NCBI RefSeq assembly: GCF_903915725.1
Contig: NZ_CAIWTY010000097.1
Span: 1-64,000, forward strand
Direction: 5' to 3'
From: an uncultured Rhodopila sp.
GTDB taxonomy: Bacteria; Pseudomonadota; Alphaproteobacteria; Acetobacterales; Acetobacteraceae
Length of the DNA: 64,000 nt
Position numbers and translations under genes: made by a program. The notes under the pieces were generated by a model. It saw only the letters and a program-made list of their open reading frames with translations. It was not told where the DNA came from and did no database searches. This document shows, piece by piece, positions 1 to 8,331 of this stretch; position 1 is the first letter of the stretch; each line of letters begins with the position of its first letter.

Positions 1-294
1 CTGGCGGCGCAACTGCCGTCCAACGGATGCCTGATCGGCGACATGGGCTATGACGCCAAGAAGCTTCGGGTGGACCTCGCTTTCCGTGGGACCGCCACCG
101 TCATCCCGACCAATCCGACGCACAAGCACCAATGGTATATCAACCGCCAGACCTACAAGACCCGCAATCTTATCGAGCGGGTGTGGTGTCGGATGAAAGA
201 CTATCGCCGCGTCGCCACTCGCTACGACAAACTCGCCCGCAATTTTGCTTCCTCGGTGGCTTTGGTGGCCGTCATTATTTGGTGGACTGATTGA
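1..294 (+). CDS. IS5-family transposase, C-terminal part (5' end outside window)
   Basis: The reading frame is open from base 1, so only the last 97 residues are present. They carry the second half of an IS5-type DDE catalytic core: GDMGYD (one catalytic Asp), then the C1 block RNLIERVWCRMKDYRR (the Y-R-E-K signature with the catalytic Glu) and the family-typical ATRYDKLARNF. The product ends in WWTD shortly before a TAG-rich stretch. The right end of the insertion sequence should lie within about 30 bases after the stop, but I cannot define its terminal inverted repeat without the left end. Whether the element is intact cannot be judged from here. Confidence 0.85.
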   Translation: MAAQLPSNGCLIGDMGYDAKKLRVDLAFRGTATVIPTNPTHKHQWYINRQTYKTRNLIERVWCRMKDYRRVATRYDKLARNFASSVALVAVIIWWTD

Positions 295-303
295 GTCTGG
301 AGC

Positions 304-564
304 CTAGGGGGAGCCTTCGTGCGGGGTGTCGGGCCGGTTCGCCTCGTCGACTTGTTTCTGGGCCGCCTGGTTCTTCTCGTGCTTGTTATAGGCGTGCCCG
401 GCGACGCAGCCGCCGATGGCGCCGAGCACGCCGTGATGCGCCATATGGCCGGCGACAGCCCCGGCGAGACCGCCGCTGAGGCAGCCGACGGCAAGCGCCG
501 GGGCGTTGCCGCCGAGACCGAAGCCCGCGAGGGTCAGCACGACAAGTGGAATGCGACGCTTCAT
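304..564 (-). CDS. Small exported glycine-zipper-like protein
   Basis: An 86-residue product. The ATG at 564 is chosen because GGAGG lies about 9 bases upstream; a longer frame to 759 has no such signal. It begins MKRR followed by a hydrophobic stretch with Ala-x-Ala (signal peptide). The middle is rich in Gly and Ala with helical GxxxG spacing (CLSGGLAGAVAGHMAHHG, then GAIGGCVAGHAYNK), as in glycine-zipper outer-membrane or periplasmic proteins. The tail is polar and charged. It is probably envelope-located; the exact role is unknown. It sits tail-to-tail with the IS5 fragment and diverges from the small secreted protein at 750. Confidence 0.6.
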   Translation of the reverse strand: MKRRIPLVVLTLAGFGLGGNAPALAVGCLSGGLAGAVAGHMAHHGVLGAIGGCVAGHAYNKHEKNQAAQKQVDEANRPDTPHEGSP

Positions 565-749
565 CCGATCGAACCTCCGTTGTCCGGGGAGTTCAACGCC
601 GCAGGCATGGTTCCGATCCATGTCCGGCCGCTTCACCATCCGGTTTACCGGCTGCTCCGGGCGGCAACCGGGGAGTCCGGCCGGCGTTGGTGCATGATTG
701 TTCTGCCCCGGGTGCCGTGCCAGGGGCATCTTCAGATCGGGAGAACGCC

Positions 750-1127
750 GTGCGCACACCTGTTTTGGCCGCTTTGTTCACGCTCGGAGTGAGCACGGCC
801 GCACTGGCCGATGCCAGCGTTGCCGGCAATTGGCACGCCAATCTCGACAGCGGGGTGAGCATTGACATGCAGGTAGCGCCGAATGGCGCGTGGAGCAGCC
901 GGACGCTACAGGAGAATACGGTGGTCCGGGAGATGCGCGGGACGTACCGGCAGGAGCATGCCAGCAATGGCGCGGGCACCCTGGTCTTCGTCCCGAAGCA
1001 CTACAGCAGCAAAAGCGGCAAGGTTGAGACGGAAACCGACCGCTACGATCTCGCCGAGGACGGCAAGGTGCTGAAGCTCACGTCCGGCGGCGACACCATG
1101 GTGTTCGAGAAGCAGGAACACCGTTGA
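750..1127 (+). CDS. Small secreted protein, unknown function
   Basis: A 125-residue product starting at GTG 750 behind a GGGAG site. An N-terminal signal peptide (VLAALFTLGVSTAALADA) with a probable cleavage after ALA/ADA is followed by a compact domain of about 100 residues beginning SVAGNWHANLDSGVSIDM. The alternating polar/hydrophobic pattern suggests a beta-rich, lipocalin-like or DUF-type periplasmic domain. No catalytic motif is visible. A longer upstream frame exists but overlaps the divergent gene and lacks a ribosome site. I do not recognise the family. Confidence 0.6.
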   Translation: MRTPVLAALFTLGVSTAALADASVAGNWHANLDSGVSIDMQVAPNGAWSSRTLQENTVVREMRGTYRQEHASNGAGTLVFVPKHYSSKSGKVETETDRYDLAEDGKVLKLTSGGDTMVFEKQEHR

Positions 1128-1171
1128 CGTTCCAGCGTCGTGGCCGAAATTAGTCGGCCATGACGCAAAGC

Positions 1172-1355
1172 TAAGGCGACGCCGGGGAATTGCCGCTTCA
1201 GTCGGGCGCCCTTCCCTCCTCGTCATGGCCCGGACAAGCCAGGCTTGTCCGGGCCACCTATACCAGCAGCCTGCCGCGATAGGTGGCCCGGACGAGCCGG
1301 GCCATGACGGGCCAAAGTCAGCCGCCCGATTCGCTTATTCTTGGGCCTCGCCTAA
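1172..1355. repeat. MITE-like palindromic repeat, copy A
   Basis: A 184-bp element. Its outer ends are inverted (left TAAGGCGACGCC, right end reading inward TTAGGCGAGGCCCAAGAAT). The core (1221-1310) holds two facing hairpins of the type GTCATGGCCCGG...CCGGGCCAC separated by a CCTATACCAGCAGCCTGCCGCGATAGG-type linker. The same layout recurs at 8332-8502 and 49548-49720, and the core alone at 4289-4367. It lies between a small secreted protein gene and the 3' end of the catalase-like gene. Confidence 0.85.
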
Positions 1356-1376
1356 CGACCCGCAGACCCGCTGTTT

Positions 1377-2363
1377 CTAATGCGCCCGGCGCCCGAACGA
1401 AATCACGTAGGCGCGGACACGCGCGTCGATCAGCGGATCGTCTGAAACCTCGATGCCCGGCGGCAGCCGGTTCGGCAGGAAATGCAGCTCCCGCTGCGCC
1501 TTGACATTATCGGCCGCCGCCCGGGTCAGGACCATTGTGCCCAGCTCCACGCGTTTGCGGTCCGCCGGCCACGGCTTCGTCGGATCGCGAGTCTGGTCCT
1601 CGGGATTCGCCAATTGCGCGACCAAATGGAATGCCACTGCCTCCGTCGCCAGGCGCTTCGGCAGTTCATCGACCAGGAAATCCGCCGGCTGCTTCGCGGC
1701 CTCCTCAGGCGTGAGGTGTTGCGTCCCGCGAACCGGAACAACCTGCAGGCGGAACGCCTGCCGCTTGCCCTCGGCGTTGACGAATACGAAAGCGTCCACG
1801 CCATTATAGGTCTCACTTGCGAAACTGACCGGCGTGGCGACCGAGCCAAATGCCTTCCCCACACTCGGATGCGCAGCCAGAAACTCATCCGCCTTGGTCG
1901 GCTTCGGCGCATCCGGCCCGCTTTCCGCAAAGGCCTGCAACAAGGCGAGGAACTCCTCGCCGGTGGCGACCGGGAAGAAGGCGAGAGAGTTCGTCACCAC
2001 GTCCACATCGCCATTGACGTCGTAAAATTTGATCGACATGCCATGCGGATTCGCGTCCGGCGAGCCGTCCGGCAAGGCCGGCAGACCGGTCGAATCGGAA
2101 AACCGCACCGTCACCTGGATAGGCTGGCCCGAGAAGATCGTCGCCTTGCTCAACGCAGCCGCGGCCGGGGTGGCCGAAAAGCTGCCCTCCACGACGACGC
2201 CCTTGGCGTGGTTGGCGCGCATGCCGGCGTGCTTGCCCCACAACGTGTTCATGACATCGATCGTCCGGGTTGCCGTGCTGAGGCCCTGCGCGAAAGCATC
2301 CGAGGCCGGAGAACCGAGACAGATCGTGACGACAACGGCGGCTAACAGGCGTGATGGGTTCAT
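1377..2363 (-). CDS. Catalase-related heme peroxidase, exported (SrpA-like)
   Basis: A 328-residue product; a start at ATG 2363 behind GGAG is preferred over a 75-residue N-terminal extension. It has a signal peptide ending near SDAFAQ. The body is the short catalase-fold, not a full catalase: NHAKGVVVEGSF contains the distal-side His, followed by RFSDSTGLP and ANPHGMSIKFYDVNGD, signatures of the catalase-related peroxidase family. Members of this size use heme b to reduce peroxides with organic electron donors rather than disproportionating H2O2. Periplasmic location is inferred from the signal. It appears to be a single-gene unit, with MITE copy A just beyond its stop. Family assignment is firm; the physiological substrate is unknown. 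Confidence 0.88.
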   Translation of the reverse strand: MNPSRLLAAVVVTICLGSPASDAFAQGLSTATRTIDVMNTLWGKHAGMRANHAKGVVVEGSFSATPAAAALSKATIFSGQPIQVTVRFSDSTGLPALPDGSPDANPHGMSIKFYDVNGDVDVVTNSLAFFPVATGEEFLALLQAFAESGPDAPKPTKADEFLAAHPSVGKAFGSVATPVSFASETYNGVDAFVFVNAEGKRQAFRLQVVPVRGTQHLTPEEAAKQPADFLVDELPKRLATEAVAFHLVAQLANPEDQTRDPTKPWPADRKRVELGTMVLTRAAADNVKAQRELHFLPNRLPPGIEVSDDPLIDARVRAYVISFGRRAH

Positions 2364-2614
2364 GGGACTGCTCCATGAGTGACGGACCGTGCGACTACAG
2401 CAGCAGCAACCATAAAGCGCACAGCTGCGAACTGCCCGATGACGTGCACTCTCACGTGAAAAGGCGAATCCCGGCACCCCCCGGGGAAATCCTATTACGC
2501 GATGCCGCGCATAAATCCCATGCCCCGCCCGCGGATTATTTCCGGCACGGCGGATACCAACCTCGAATGAACGGAAGCCGGACATCCCGCCCGACTCATC
2601 TCAGGAGACATCCG

Positions 2615-2785
2615 ATGAAGAGCTTCTTGCTTGCGGCAATCGCGGCGCTGAGCCTGACGGCGGCCATCGCCCCGGCGGCGAACGCCTTCACGCGGGGGGT
2701 GCCGCATACGACCTATCATTCCGGTCCCTATGACAATACCGGCAACGGTCCCGGGGAGACCGGCATGGAAGGCGGCGGCGGCTAG
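2615..2785 (+). CDS. Short secreted peptide, unknown function
   Basis: A 56-residue product at ATG 2615 with AGGAGA 7 bases upstream. The first 24 residues are a clean signal peptide (MKSFLLAAIAALSLTAAIAP, cleavage near ANA-FT). The mature peptide is only about 32 residues, polar and Gly-rich (ending GMEGGGG). No domain is recognised. It ends four bases into the opposing gene, so the two are convergent and overlap at their stops. Confidence 0.55.
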   Translation: MKSFLLAAIAALSLTAAIAPAANAFTRGVPHTTYHSGPYDNTGNGPGETGMEGGGG

Positions 2786-2994
2786 CCGCGCCCGTGCAGG
2801 ATCCGCAGCATCTGGCGATACTGCTGGTCCCGCCGATCGGCGTTGACCACGAAGACAGCCCAGACCGCGGCGGGAATCCAACCGACGACCGTGATCTGCA
2901 GGGCCAGGCACAGGATGGCGCGAAAGAAGTGCCCCCCGATCATCAGCGACAGCCAGGGCAGAAGGATGGCGAGAGCGATCATCGGACGCGGCAT
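2782..2994 (-). CDS. YqaE/Pmp3-family small membrane protein
   Basis: A 70-residue protein with two hydrophobic segments: LAILLPWLSLMIGG and LALQITVVGWIPAAVWAVFV. The ILLP...GWIP pattern is the hallmark of the Pmp3/YqaE (UPF0057) proteolipid family, small inner-membrane proteins often induced by membrane or salt stress. The charged C-terminus (NADRRDQQYRQMLR) should face the cytoplasm. It lies downstream of chrA on the same strand, 63 bases away, and overlaps by four bases the stop of the convergent secreted-peptide gene. Confidence 0.75.
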   Translation of the reverse strand: MPRPMIALAILLPWLSLMIGGHFFRAILCLALQITVVGWIPAAVWAVFVVNADRRDQQYRQMLRILHGRG

Positions 2995-3057
2995 CCTTTC
3001 GTTTATGTTTCGTGCCGACTCCGCCGCCTGACGGCGAAGCCGGAGTGATCCGCGAAC

Positions 3058-4260
3058 CTATCCGAAGATGCCCATCGCCGCCATATCCCAGCCCGCGAAG
3101 GCGCCGAACACCACCACGCACCAGGGCGGCAATTTCCACAGCACCAGCAGCAGGAAAGCCACCAGCCCAAGGCCGAAATCCGCCGCCGTATGCACGGTCC
3201 CGGTCCATATCGGCGTGAACAGCGCCGCCAGCAGCACGCCGACGACGGCCGCATTCACCCCGCGCAACGCCGCCCGCACGTTCGGCCGGTGGCGCAATCC
3301 GTCCCAGAACGGCAGCAGCCCGCCGACGAGCAGGAACGACGAGGCGAAGATCGAAACAGTCGCGATCAATGCGCCGAGCCAGCCGTTAGGACCGGGATCC
3401 TCGACGGCGCCGAGGAAGGCGGCGAAGGTGAACAGCGGTCCCGGTATCGCCTGCGCCGCTCCGTATCCCGCCAGAAATGTGTCCGGGTCCACCCAGCCCG
3501 GCGGCACCACCGACGCCTGAAGCAGCGGCAGCACGACGTGACCGCCACCGAACACCAGCGCGCCGGCGCGGTAGAACGTATCGGCCAGATCCGCGGCGTG
3601 GTTGCCTGACAGCGCGGCCAGCCACGGCAGTCCGAACAGCAGCAGGACGAACAGCGCCAGCAGCGATGCCGCCACCGCGCGCGGCACGCGGATGTGCAGG
3701 GCTTCGGTTTCCACGCACGGCACAGACACCCTCGGCAGCACCGCCGCACCGACGACCGCTCCGAGGATGATTGCGCCGATCTGTCCGGCGGAGGATGGCA
3801 TGGCGAGGCAGAGCAGGCAGGCGGCGACGGCGACGGTGGCCCGGGCGGGATCGGGGGCCAGCGTCCGCGCCATGCCCCAGACCGCCTGGGCGACGACCGC
3901 GACCGCGACCAGTTTCAGCCCGTGCAGCCAGCCGGCATCGGACAGGTCGCCGAGCGTGCCGATCCAATAGGCGAAGCCGGTCATGAGCAGGGCGGAAGGC
4001 AGGGTGAAGCCCAGCCATGCCGCCACCATCCCGAGCGGGCCGCCGCGCAGCAGGCCGATGGCCATGCCGGTCTGCGATGATGCGGGCCCGGGCATGAACT
4101 GGCACAACGCAAGTATGTCGGCGAAGGTCGCCTCGGTCAGCCATTGCCGCCTGGCGACCAGCTCGGCGCGGAAATAGCCGAGATGCGCGATGGGTCCGCC
4201 GAAGCTGGTGCAACCGAGCTTGAGGAAGACGAGAAAAATCCCGAGCGGGGAGGAGCGCAT
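3058..4260 (-). CDS. chrA: Chromate transporter (long-chain CHR)
   Basis: A 400-residue integral membrane protein with two homologous CHR halves. The N-terminal half carries FLKLGCTSFGGPIAHLGYF and QFMPGPASSQTGMAIG; the C-terminal half repeats the pattern as GALVFGGGHVVLPLL and GYGAAQAIPGPLFTFAAFLG. ChrA exports chromate, probably driven by the proton-motive force. About 10-13 hydrophobic segments are visible. The length is typical for two-domain ChrA. No chrB regulator is adjacent. The start ATG at 4260 gives the family-typical N-terminus; its ribosome site is weak. The core copy of the palindromic repeat begins 28 bases upstream. Confidence 0.9.
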   Translation of the reverse strand: MRSSPLGIFLVFLKLGCTSFGGPIAHLGYFRAELVARRQWLTEATFADILALCQFMPGPASSQTGMAIGLLRGGPLGMVAAWLGFTLPSALLMTGFAYWIGTLGDLSDAGWLHGLKLVAVAVVAQAVWGMARTLAPDPARATVAVAACLLCLAMPSSAGQIGAIILGAVVGAAVLPRVSVPCVETEALHIRVPRAVAASLLALFVLLLFGLPWLAALSGNHAADLADTFYRAGALVFGGGHVVLPLLQASVVPPGWVDPDTFLAGYGAAQAIPGPLFTFAAFLGAVEDPGPNGWLGALIATVSIFASSFLLVGGLLPFWDGLRHRPNVRAALRGVNAAVVGVLLAALFTPIWTGTVHTAADFGLGLVAFLLLVLWKLPPWCVVVFGAFAGWDMAAMGIFG

Positions 4261-4288
4261 CAGCGGATGGAGCCGGGCGCGCGCTCAT

Positions 4289-4367
4289 CGTCATGGCCCG
4301 GCTTCTCCGGGCCACCTATCCCGGCAGGGTGCTGGAACGGGTGGCCCGGACCAGCCGGACCATGACG
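4289..4367. repeat. Palindromic repeat core, copy D
   Basis: Two facing hairpins of the GTCATGGCCCGG/CCGGGCCAC type as in copies A, B and C, but with a different linker (CCCGGCAGGGTGCTGGAAC) and without the TAAGGCGACGCCC outer ends. It lies immediately upstream of chrA and may be a decayed or minimal copy. Confidence 0.75.
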
Positions 4368-4498
4368 AAGGAAGGGAATGCCGCGCTCTTCGCGAGCCTT
4401 ATCCTGATAGCCATGCGACACGGCCAGCCGTGACGGAGGGGCAGAAGCCGTTGCTCCGGCAAAGCTACTGTCTTGAGCGCTATGGGGGCCTCCGTCCG

Positions 4499-5680
4499 TC
4501 ACGCAGCGGCACCCCCGGCCGCGAGAAAATTCATCGCCGCCTGGACGCCGCCTTCCTGATGCGGAATTCCCGCCGCGCGCAGTCCCATCTCCACGCCGGT
4601 CAGCGTGCCGGTGAAGGTCAGCACCCCGAGATCCCCCATGTGGCCGATGCGGAATATCCGATCCTCCAGCCGCCCGAGGCCGTTGCCGAGGCTCATGTTG
4701 AACCGCTCCAGGATCACGTTGCGCAGCTTGTCCGCGCTGTGGCCGTCCGGCGTGCGGATCGCGGTCACGCCCGGCGCGTAGGCGGCGGGGTCAGCACATT
4801 GCAGCTCCAGCCCCCAGGCGGCGGCGGCGAGCCGGGTCGCCTGCGCATAGCGGGCGTGGCGGGCAAAAACGGCGGGCAGCCCCTCCTCGGCCAGCATCGC
4901 CAGCGCCTCGTTCAGCGCGAACAGCAGGTTGATGGCCGGCGTGTAGGGGAAGAAGCCGGTCTGGTTGGCGGCCACCAGCGGCGCCCAGTCCCAGTAGCTG
5001 CGGGCTGAACCGCCGGCGCGCGCGGCGGCCAGAGCCTTGTCGCCGATGGCGGTGAAGGACAGGCCGGGCGGCGCCATCAGCCCCTTCTGGGTGCCGGCGA
5101 TCGTGACATCGACCCCCCACTCGTCATGCCGGTAGTCGGCGCAGCCCAGCGAGGAGATCGCATCGACGAACAGCAAGGCGGGATGCGCGGCGCGGTCGAT
5201 TGCCGACCGCACCGCCGGGATATCGGTCATGCAGCTGGTCGATGTCTCGCTGTGGACGGCGCAGACCGCCTTGATGCGATGCTCGCGGTCCTCGGCCAGC
5301 GCGGAGTGGATCGCGCCGGCATCGGCGCCGCGGCGCCAGTCCGTCTCAAGCGTCGCGACATCCAGGCCGAGGCGCCGCGCCATCTGCTCCCATAGGTGGG
5401 AAAATTGCCCGGTGCGGCTGATCAGAATGCGGTCGCCCGGGGCCAGCGTGTTGACCAGGGCCGACTCCCAGGCGCCGGTGCCGGAGGCGGGGAAGATGCC
5501 GATGATGGCGGCGGTCTGCAAGACGTGGCGCAGCCTGGCGATCACCTCCCGCCCCAGCGCGCCGAATTCCGGGCCGCGGTGGTTGATGGCGTTGCGGTCC
5601 ATTGCCCGCAGCACGCGCTCGGGCAGGTTTGTCGGCCCTGGGGTTTGCAGAAAATGACGGCCGGAGACGAACTCGGACAT
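4499..5680 (-). CDS. Class V aminotransferase, serine-glyoxylate type
   Basis: A 393-residue PLP enzyme. The start at ATG 5680 is preceded by GGAGG, and the protein begins with the family motif TPGPTNLPERVL. PLP contacts are visible: GTGAWESAL (phosphate loop, about 67), HSETSTS (143-149), D173 in FVDAISSLG and the Schiff-base Lys199 in GTQKGL. This subgroup (serine-glyoxylate, alanine-glyoxylate or ureidoglycine-glyoxylate aminotransferases) moves an amino group from serine or alanine to glyoxylate. The divergent ACT-domain regulator at 5837 resembles glycine-cleavage repressors, which fits glycine/serine/glyoxylate metabolism. Which donor is used cannot be decided from sequence alone. Confidence 0.85.
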   Translation of the reverse strand: MSEFVSGRHFLQTPGPTNLPERVLRAMDRNAINHRGPEFGALGREVIARLRHVLQTAAIIGIFPASGTGAWESALVNTLAPGDRILISRTGQFSHLWEQMARRLGLDVATLETDWRRGADAGAIHSALAEDREHRIKAVCAVHSETSTSCMTDIPAVRSAIDRAAHPALLFVDAISSLGCADYRHDEWGVDVTIAGTQKGLMAPPGLSFTAIGDKALAAARAGGSARSYWDWAPLVAANQTGFFPYTPAINLLFALNEALAMLAEEGLPAVFARHARYAQATRLAAAAWGLELQCADPAAYAPGVTAIRTPDGHSADKLRNVILERFNMSLGNGLGRLEDRIFRIGHMGDLGVLTFTGTLTGVEMGLRAAGIPHQEGGVQAAMNFLAAGGAAA

Positions 5681-5836
5681 TGGCGACGGATCCTCCAGGT
5701 TCGGGTTAGAAGCATGGCGCGGCACGGTTTGCAATGTTGCCGCATATAGGTGGACTGCGCCGCCGTCTCGCAAAGCTGGCCGCGGCGGCGGGGAGCCGGT
5801 ATGTCGGGACATTGCATCGCGGAGGACCGCTGAACC

Positions 5837-6361
5837 ATGGCTCACCTGCTCCTGACTGTTATCGGCGCCGATCGGCCCGGGCTTGTGCGGACGCTGGCCG
5901 AGACGGTGGCGGCGCATGGCGGAAGCTGGCTGGAAAGCCGGATGGGACGCCTGGCCGGGCAGTTCGCCGGCATCGTGCTGGTGGATGCGCCGGACTCGCT
6001 GCTGTCGGATCTGCAGGCGCTGGAGGGACAGGGGCTGCGGATTTCCGTGCAAAACGCACTGGAGCAAGAAGCTGCCCCGGCGGTCGCGCCGCGGCTGGCG
6101 CTGGAGGTGGTGGGCAACGACCGCCCGGGCATCGTGCGCGATATCACCCGGATCCTGTGGGATTGCGGGGTGAACATCGAGGAATTCGTGACCGGCGTGG
6201 CCGAAGGATCGTTCACCGGCGGGACCTTGTTCCGGGTGACGGCGATGCTGCGCGTGCCGAACGCCGATGCGGTCAAGGCGGTGCGCGCCGGGCTGGAGGA
6301 ACTGGGCAACGAGCTGATGGTGGATATCCAGCCGGCGCCGGAAGGGACTCCACTGACCTGA
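5837..6361 (+). CDS. Tandem ACT-domain protein, GcvR-like
   Basis: A 174-residue cytoplasmic protein made of two ACT domains: residues 1-80 begin HLLLTVIGADRPGLVRTLAE, and residues 90-165 begin LALEVVGNDRPGIVRDITR. The DRPG loops are the usual amino-acid binding turns. The architecture matches GcvR-type regulators, which sense glycine and modulate expression of the glycine cleavage system through protein contacts rather than direct DNA binding. GGAGG lies about 10 bases before the ATG. It is divergent from the serine-glyoxylate-type aminotransferase. It could instead be a generic ACT amino-acid sensor. Confidence 0.8.
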   Translation: MAHLLLTVIGADRPGLVRTLAETVAAHGGSWLESRMGRLAGQFAGIVLVDAPDSLLSDLQALEGQGLRISVQNALEQEAAPAVAPRLALEVVGNDRPGIVRDITRILWDCGVNIEEFVTGVAEGSFTGGTLFRVTAMLRVPNADAVKAVRAGLEELGNELMVDIQPAPEGTPLT

Positions 6362-6843
6362 CCGAAATTCAATGATGATATGCGATAATAATGGTCTCTT
6401 CGATCTAAGCCATTGGCGATTCTGAACGTATCGGCGTCCCAGGGGCCCGTGTATCTACGATTATATTTGCTCCGGGATTGCCGAGCGCTTATGTTGCATC
6501 GCAGCAGACAGGAAACGTCCTTCGTCCCTACGCCAGCAACAGCCTGGCACGTTCGAAGGATCACGGTATGACTCCAATACACAGTGACTGGCGAGTGCCT
6601 CGAAGCCGCAAGCAGGAATGATCGGCCATTGGCCGCGATTCCTGCCGGACACCTGCCGTATCCGCAGCCTTCTGCTTCATCACGCGTCCCCGCCTGATGC
6701 CGATCGGCGCCGTTGACTGGCGCGGTCGGACGGATGTTCGGCATGTCTTTCGAATCCGCGTCTATGCCGCCTGATCTCCAAAGGTGGCGGGCATCCGCGC
6801 CCGCCGCCACATCTTTGCCACCGCTTACTTAGGTCACCTTATT
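6362..6843. other. Intergenic region with AT-rich stretch and a hairpin
   Basis: No convincing gene in 482 bases. The first 120 bases are visibly poorer in G+C than the surroundings. Near the right end, 6784-6811 forms a strong stem (GTGGCGGGC / GCCCGCCGCCAC) followed by ATCTTT. It could be a weak terminator for an upstream transcript or a 5' leader structure of the MaoC-Pta gene. It also argues against the GTG at 6784 as the start of that gene. Confidence 0.4.
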
Positions 6844-8292
6844 ATGGATACGATGGAATTCGCCCTGCGCGCCGAGACCGGCCCGCTGGCCTTCGGCACG
6901 GACGCCACCGCCATCATCGAGAACCGCACGTTCGACGAGATGGCCATCGGTGAGAGCGCGCAGATCCAGCGCACGTTCACCCAGTCCGACATCGAGTTGT
7001 TCGCCAATGTCTCAGGCGACGTCAATCCGTCGCATCTCGACCCGGTCTATGCCGAAGGCACGCTGTTCCACGGCATCGTGGCGCACGGCATGCTCGGCGC
7101 CTCGCTGTTCTCGGCGGTGCTGGGCAATGTGCTTCCCGGGCCGGGCACGATCTATCTCGGGCAGGATCTGCGCTTCCGCCGCCCGGTCAAGCCGGGCGAC
7201 TGCCTGACCGCCAAGGTCACGGTGCGCACCAAGGATCCGGTGAAAAAGCGCGTCATTCTCGACTGCCTCTGCACCAACCAGGCTGGCGAGGACGTCATCA
7301 CCGGCAGCGCCGAAGTCGTCGCGCCGGCGGAGAAAATCCGCCGCGTGCGGATGGATCTGCCGGAAGTCTCGGTGGTTCGTCACACGGCGCTGGCCTCGCT
7401 GTTGCAGCGCGCCTCGTCGTTGCGGCCGCTGCCCACGGCGATCGTGCATCCGTGCGACCACGATAGCCTCGACGGCGCGCTGAAGGCGGCCGCGGCCGGG
7501 TTCATCGAACCCGTGCTGGTCGGACCCGAGGATCGTATCCGAGCGCTGGCTCTGGCCGAGGGCATGAACCTGAACGGCTACCGGATCGTCGACGCGCCGC
7601 ATTCCCATGCGGCTGCCGAGATTGCCGTGGGCCTGGCCCGCGACGGCACGGTCAAGGCGCTGATGAAGGGCAGCCTGCACACCGACGAACTGATGCATCA
7701 GGTGATGCGGAAAGAGAACCAGTTGCGCACCCAGCGGCGCATCAGCCATGCCTACGTCATGCTGATCGCCTCGTCCGGCAAAGTGCTGATCGTTTCCGAC
7801 GGTGCGGTGAACATCGCGCCGACGCTGATGGACAAGGTCGATATCGTGCAGAACGCCATCGACCTCGCGATCGCGCTGGGCGTGGCGGTGCCGAAGGTGG
7901 CGCTGCTGTCGGCGGTCGAGACCGTAACGGCGCAGATTCCCTCCACGCTGGATGCCGCCGCGCTGTGCAAGATGGCGGATCGCGGGCAGATCAAGGGCGG
8001 GCTGCTCGACGGGCCGCTGGCGTTCGACAATGCGATCAGTGCGGTTGCGGCGCTGACCAAGGGCATTGCGTCGGCCGTGGCCGGCAGTCCGGACATCCTG
8101 ATCGTCCCGAATCTGGAGGCCGGGAATATGCTGGCCAAGCAGATGATCTACTCGGGTGCCGCGGATGCGGCCGGGATCGTGCTCGGGGCGGCAGTGCCGA
8201 TCATCCTGACGAGCCGGGCGGATAGTATCCAGACGCGGTTGGCATCGTGCGCTGTCGCCGTGCTGGCGGCGAACGGGGCGGCCAACGACTGA
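6844..8292 (+). CDS. Bifunctional MaoC enoyl-CoA hydratase / phosphate acetyl(butyryl)transferase
   Basis: A 482-residue two-domain enzyme. Residues about 30-155 are a MaoC/hot-dog hydratase with the catalytic pair in SGDVNPSHLD (D59, H64). Residues about 185-475 are a phosphate acyltransferase of the PTA/PTB family (for example LMKGSLHTDELMHQV and ISHAYVML). Such fusions convert acyl-CoA to acyl-phosphate and hydrate enoyl-CoA, and usually sit beside acetate kinase; none is present here. ATG 6844 is chosen because the earlier GTG lies inside a hairpin. ATG 6853 is also possible. Downstream is a hairpin with a T-rich loop. Confidence 0.88.
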   Translation: MDTMEFALRAETGPLAFGTDATAIIENRTFDEMAIGESAQIQRTFTQSDIELFANVSGDVNPSHLDPVYAEGTLFHGIVAHGMLGASLFSAVLGNVLPGPGTIYLGQDLRFRRPVKPGDCLTAKVTVRTKDPVKKRVILDCLCTNQAGEDVITGSAEVVAPAEKIRRVRMDLPEVSVVRHTALASLLQRASSLRPLPTAIVHPCDHDSLDGALKAAAAGFIEPVLVGPEDRIRALALAEGMNLNGYRIVDAPHSHAAAEIAVGLARDGTVKALMKGSLHTDELMHQVMRKENQLRTQRRISHAYVMLIASSGKVLIVSDGAVNIAPTLMDKVDIVQNAIDLAIALGVAVPKVALLSAVETVTAQIPSTLDAAALCKMADRGQIKGGLLDGPLAFDNAISAVAALTKGIASAVAGSPDILIVPNLEAGNMLAKQMIYSGAADAAGIVLGAAVPIILTSRADSIQTRLASCAVAVLAANGAAND

Positions 8293-8301
8293 CAAGCCGA
8301 T

Positions 8302-8328
8302 CGGCAGCCGGTTTTTTGCCGGCTGCCG
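8302..8328. terminator. Stem-loop after the MaoC-Pta gene
   Basis: A perfect 10-bp stem CGGCAGCCGG / CCGGCTGCCG around a TTTTTTG loop, starting ten bases after the stop codon. The T-run is in the loop rather than after the stem, so this is not a textbook intrinsic terminator. Read on either strand it could still stall polymerase or protect the 3' end. Confidence 0.5.
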
Positions 8329-8331
8329 TGC

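Noticed and set aside
1221..1310. Possible CRISPR array from repeated palindromes
   Set aside because: Copies are dispersed over 48 kb, not tandem with spacers, and no cas genes are present.
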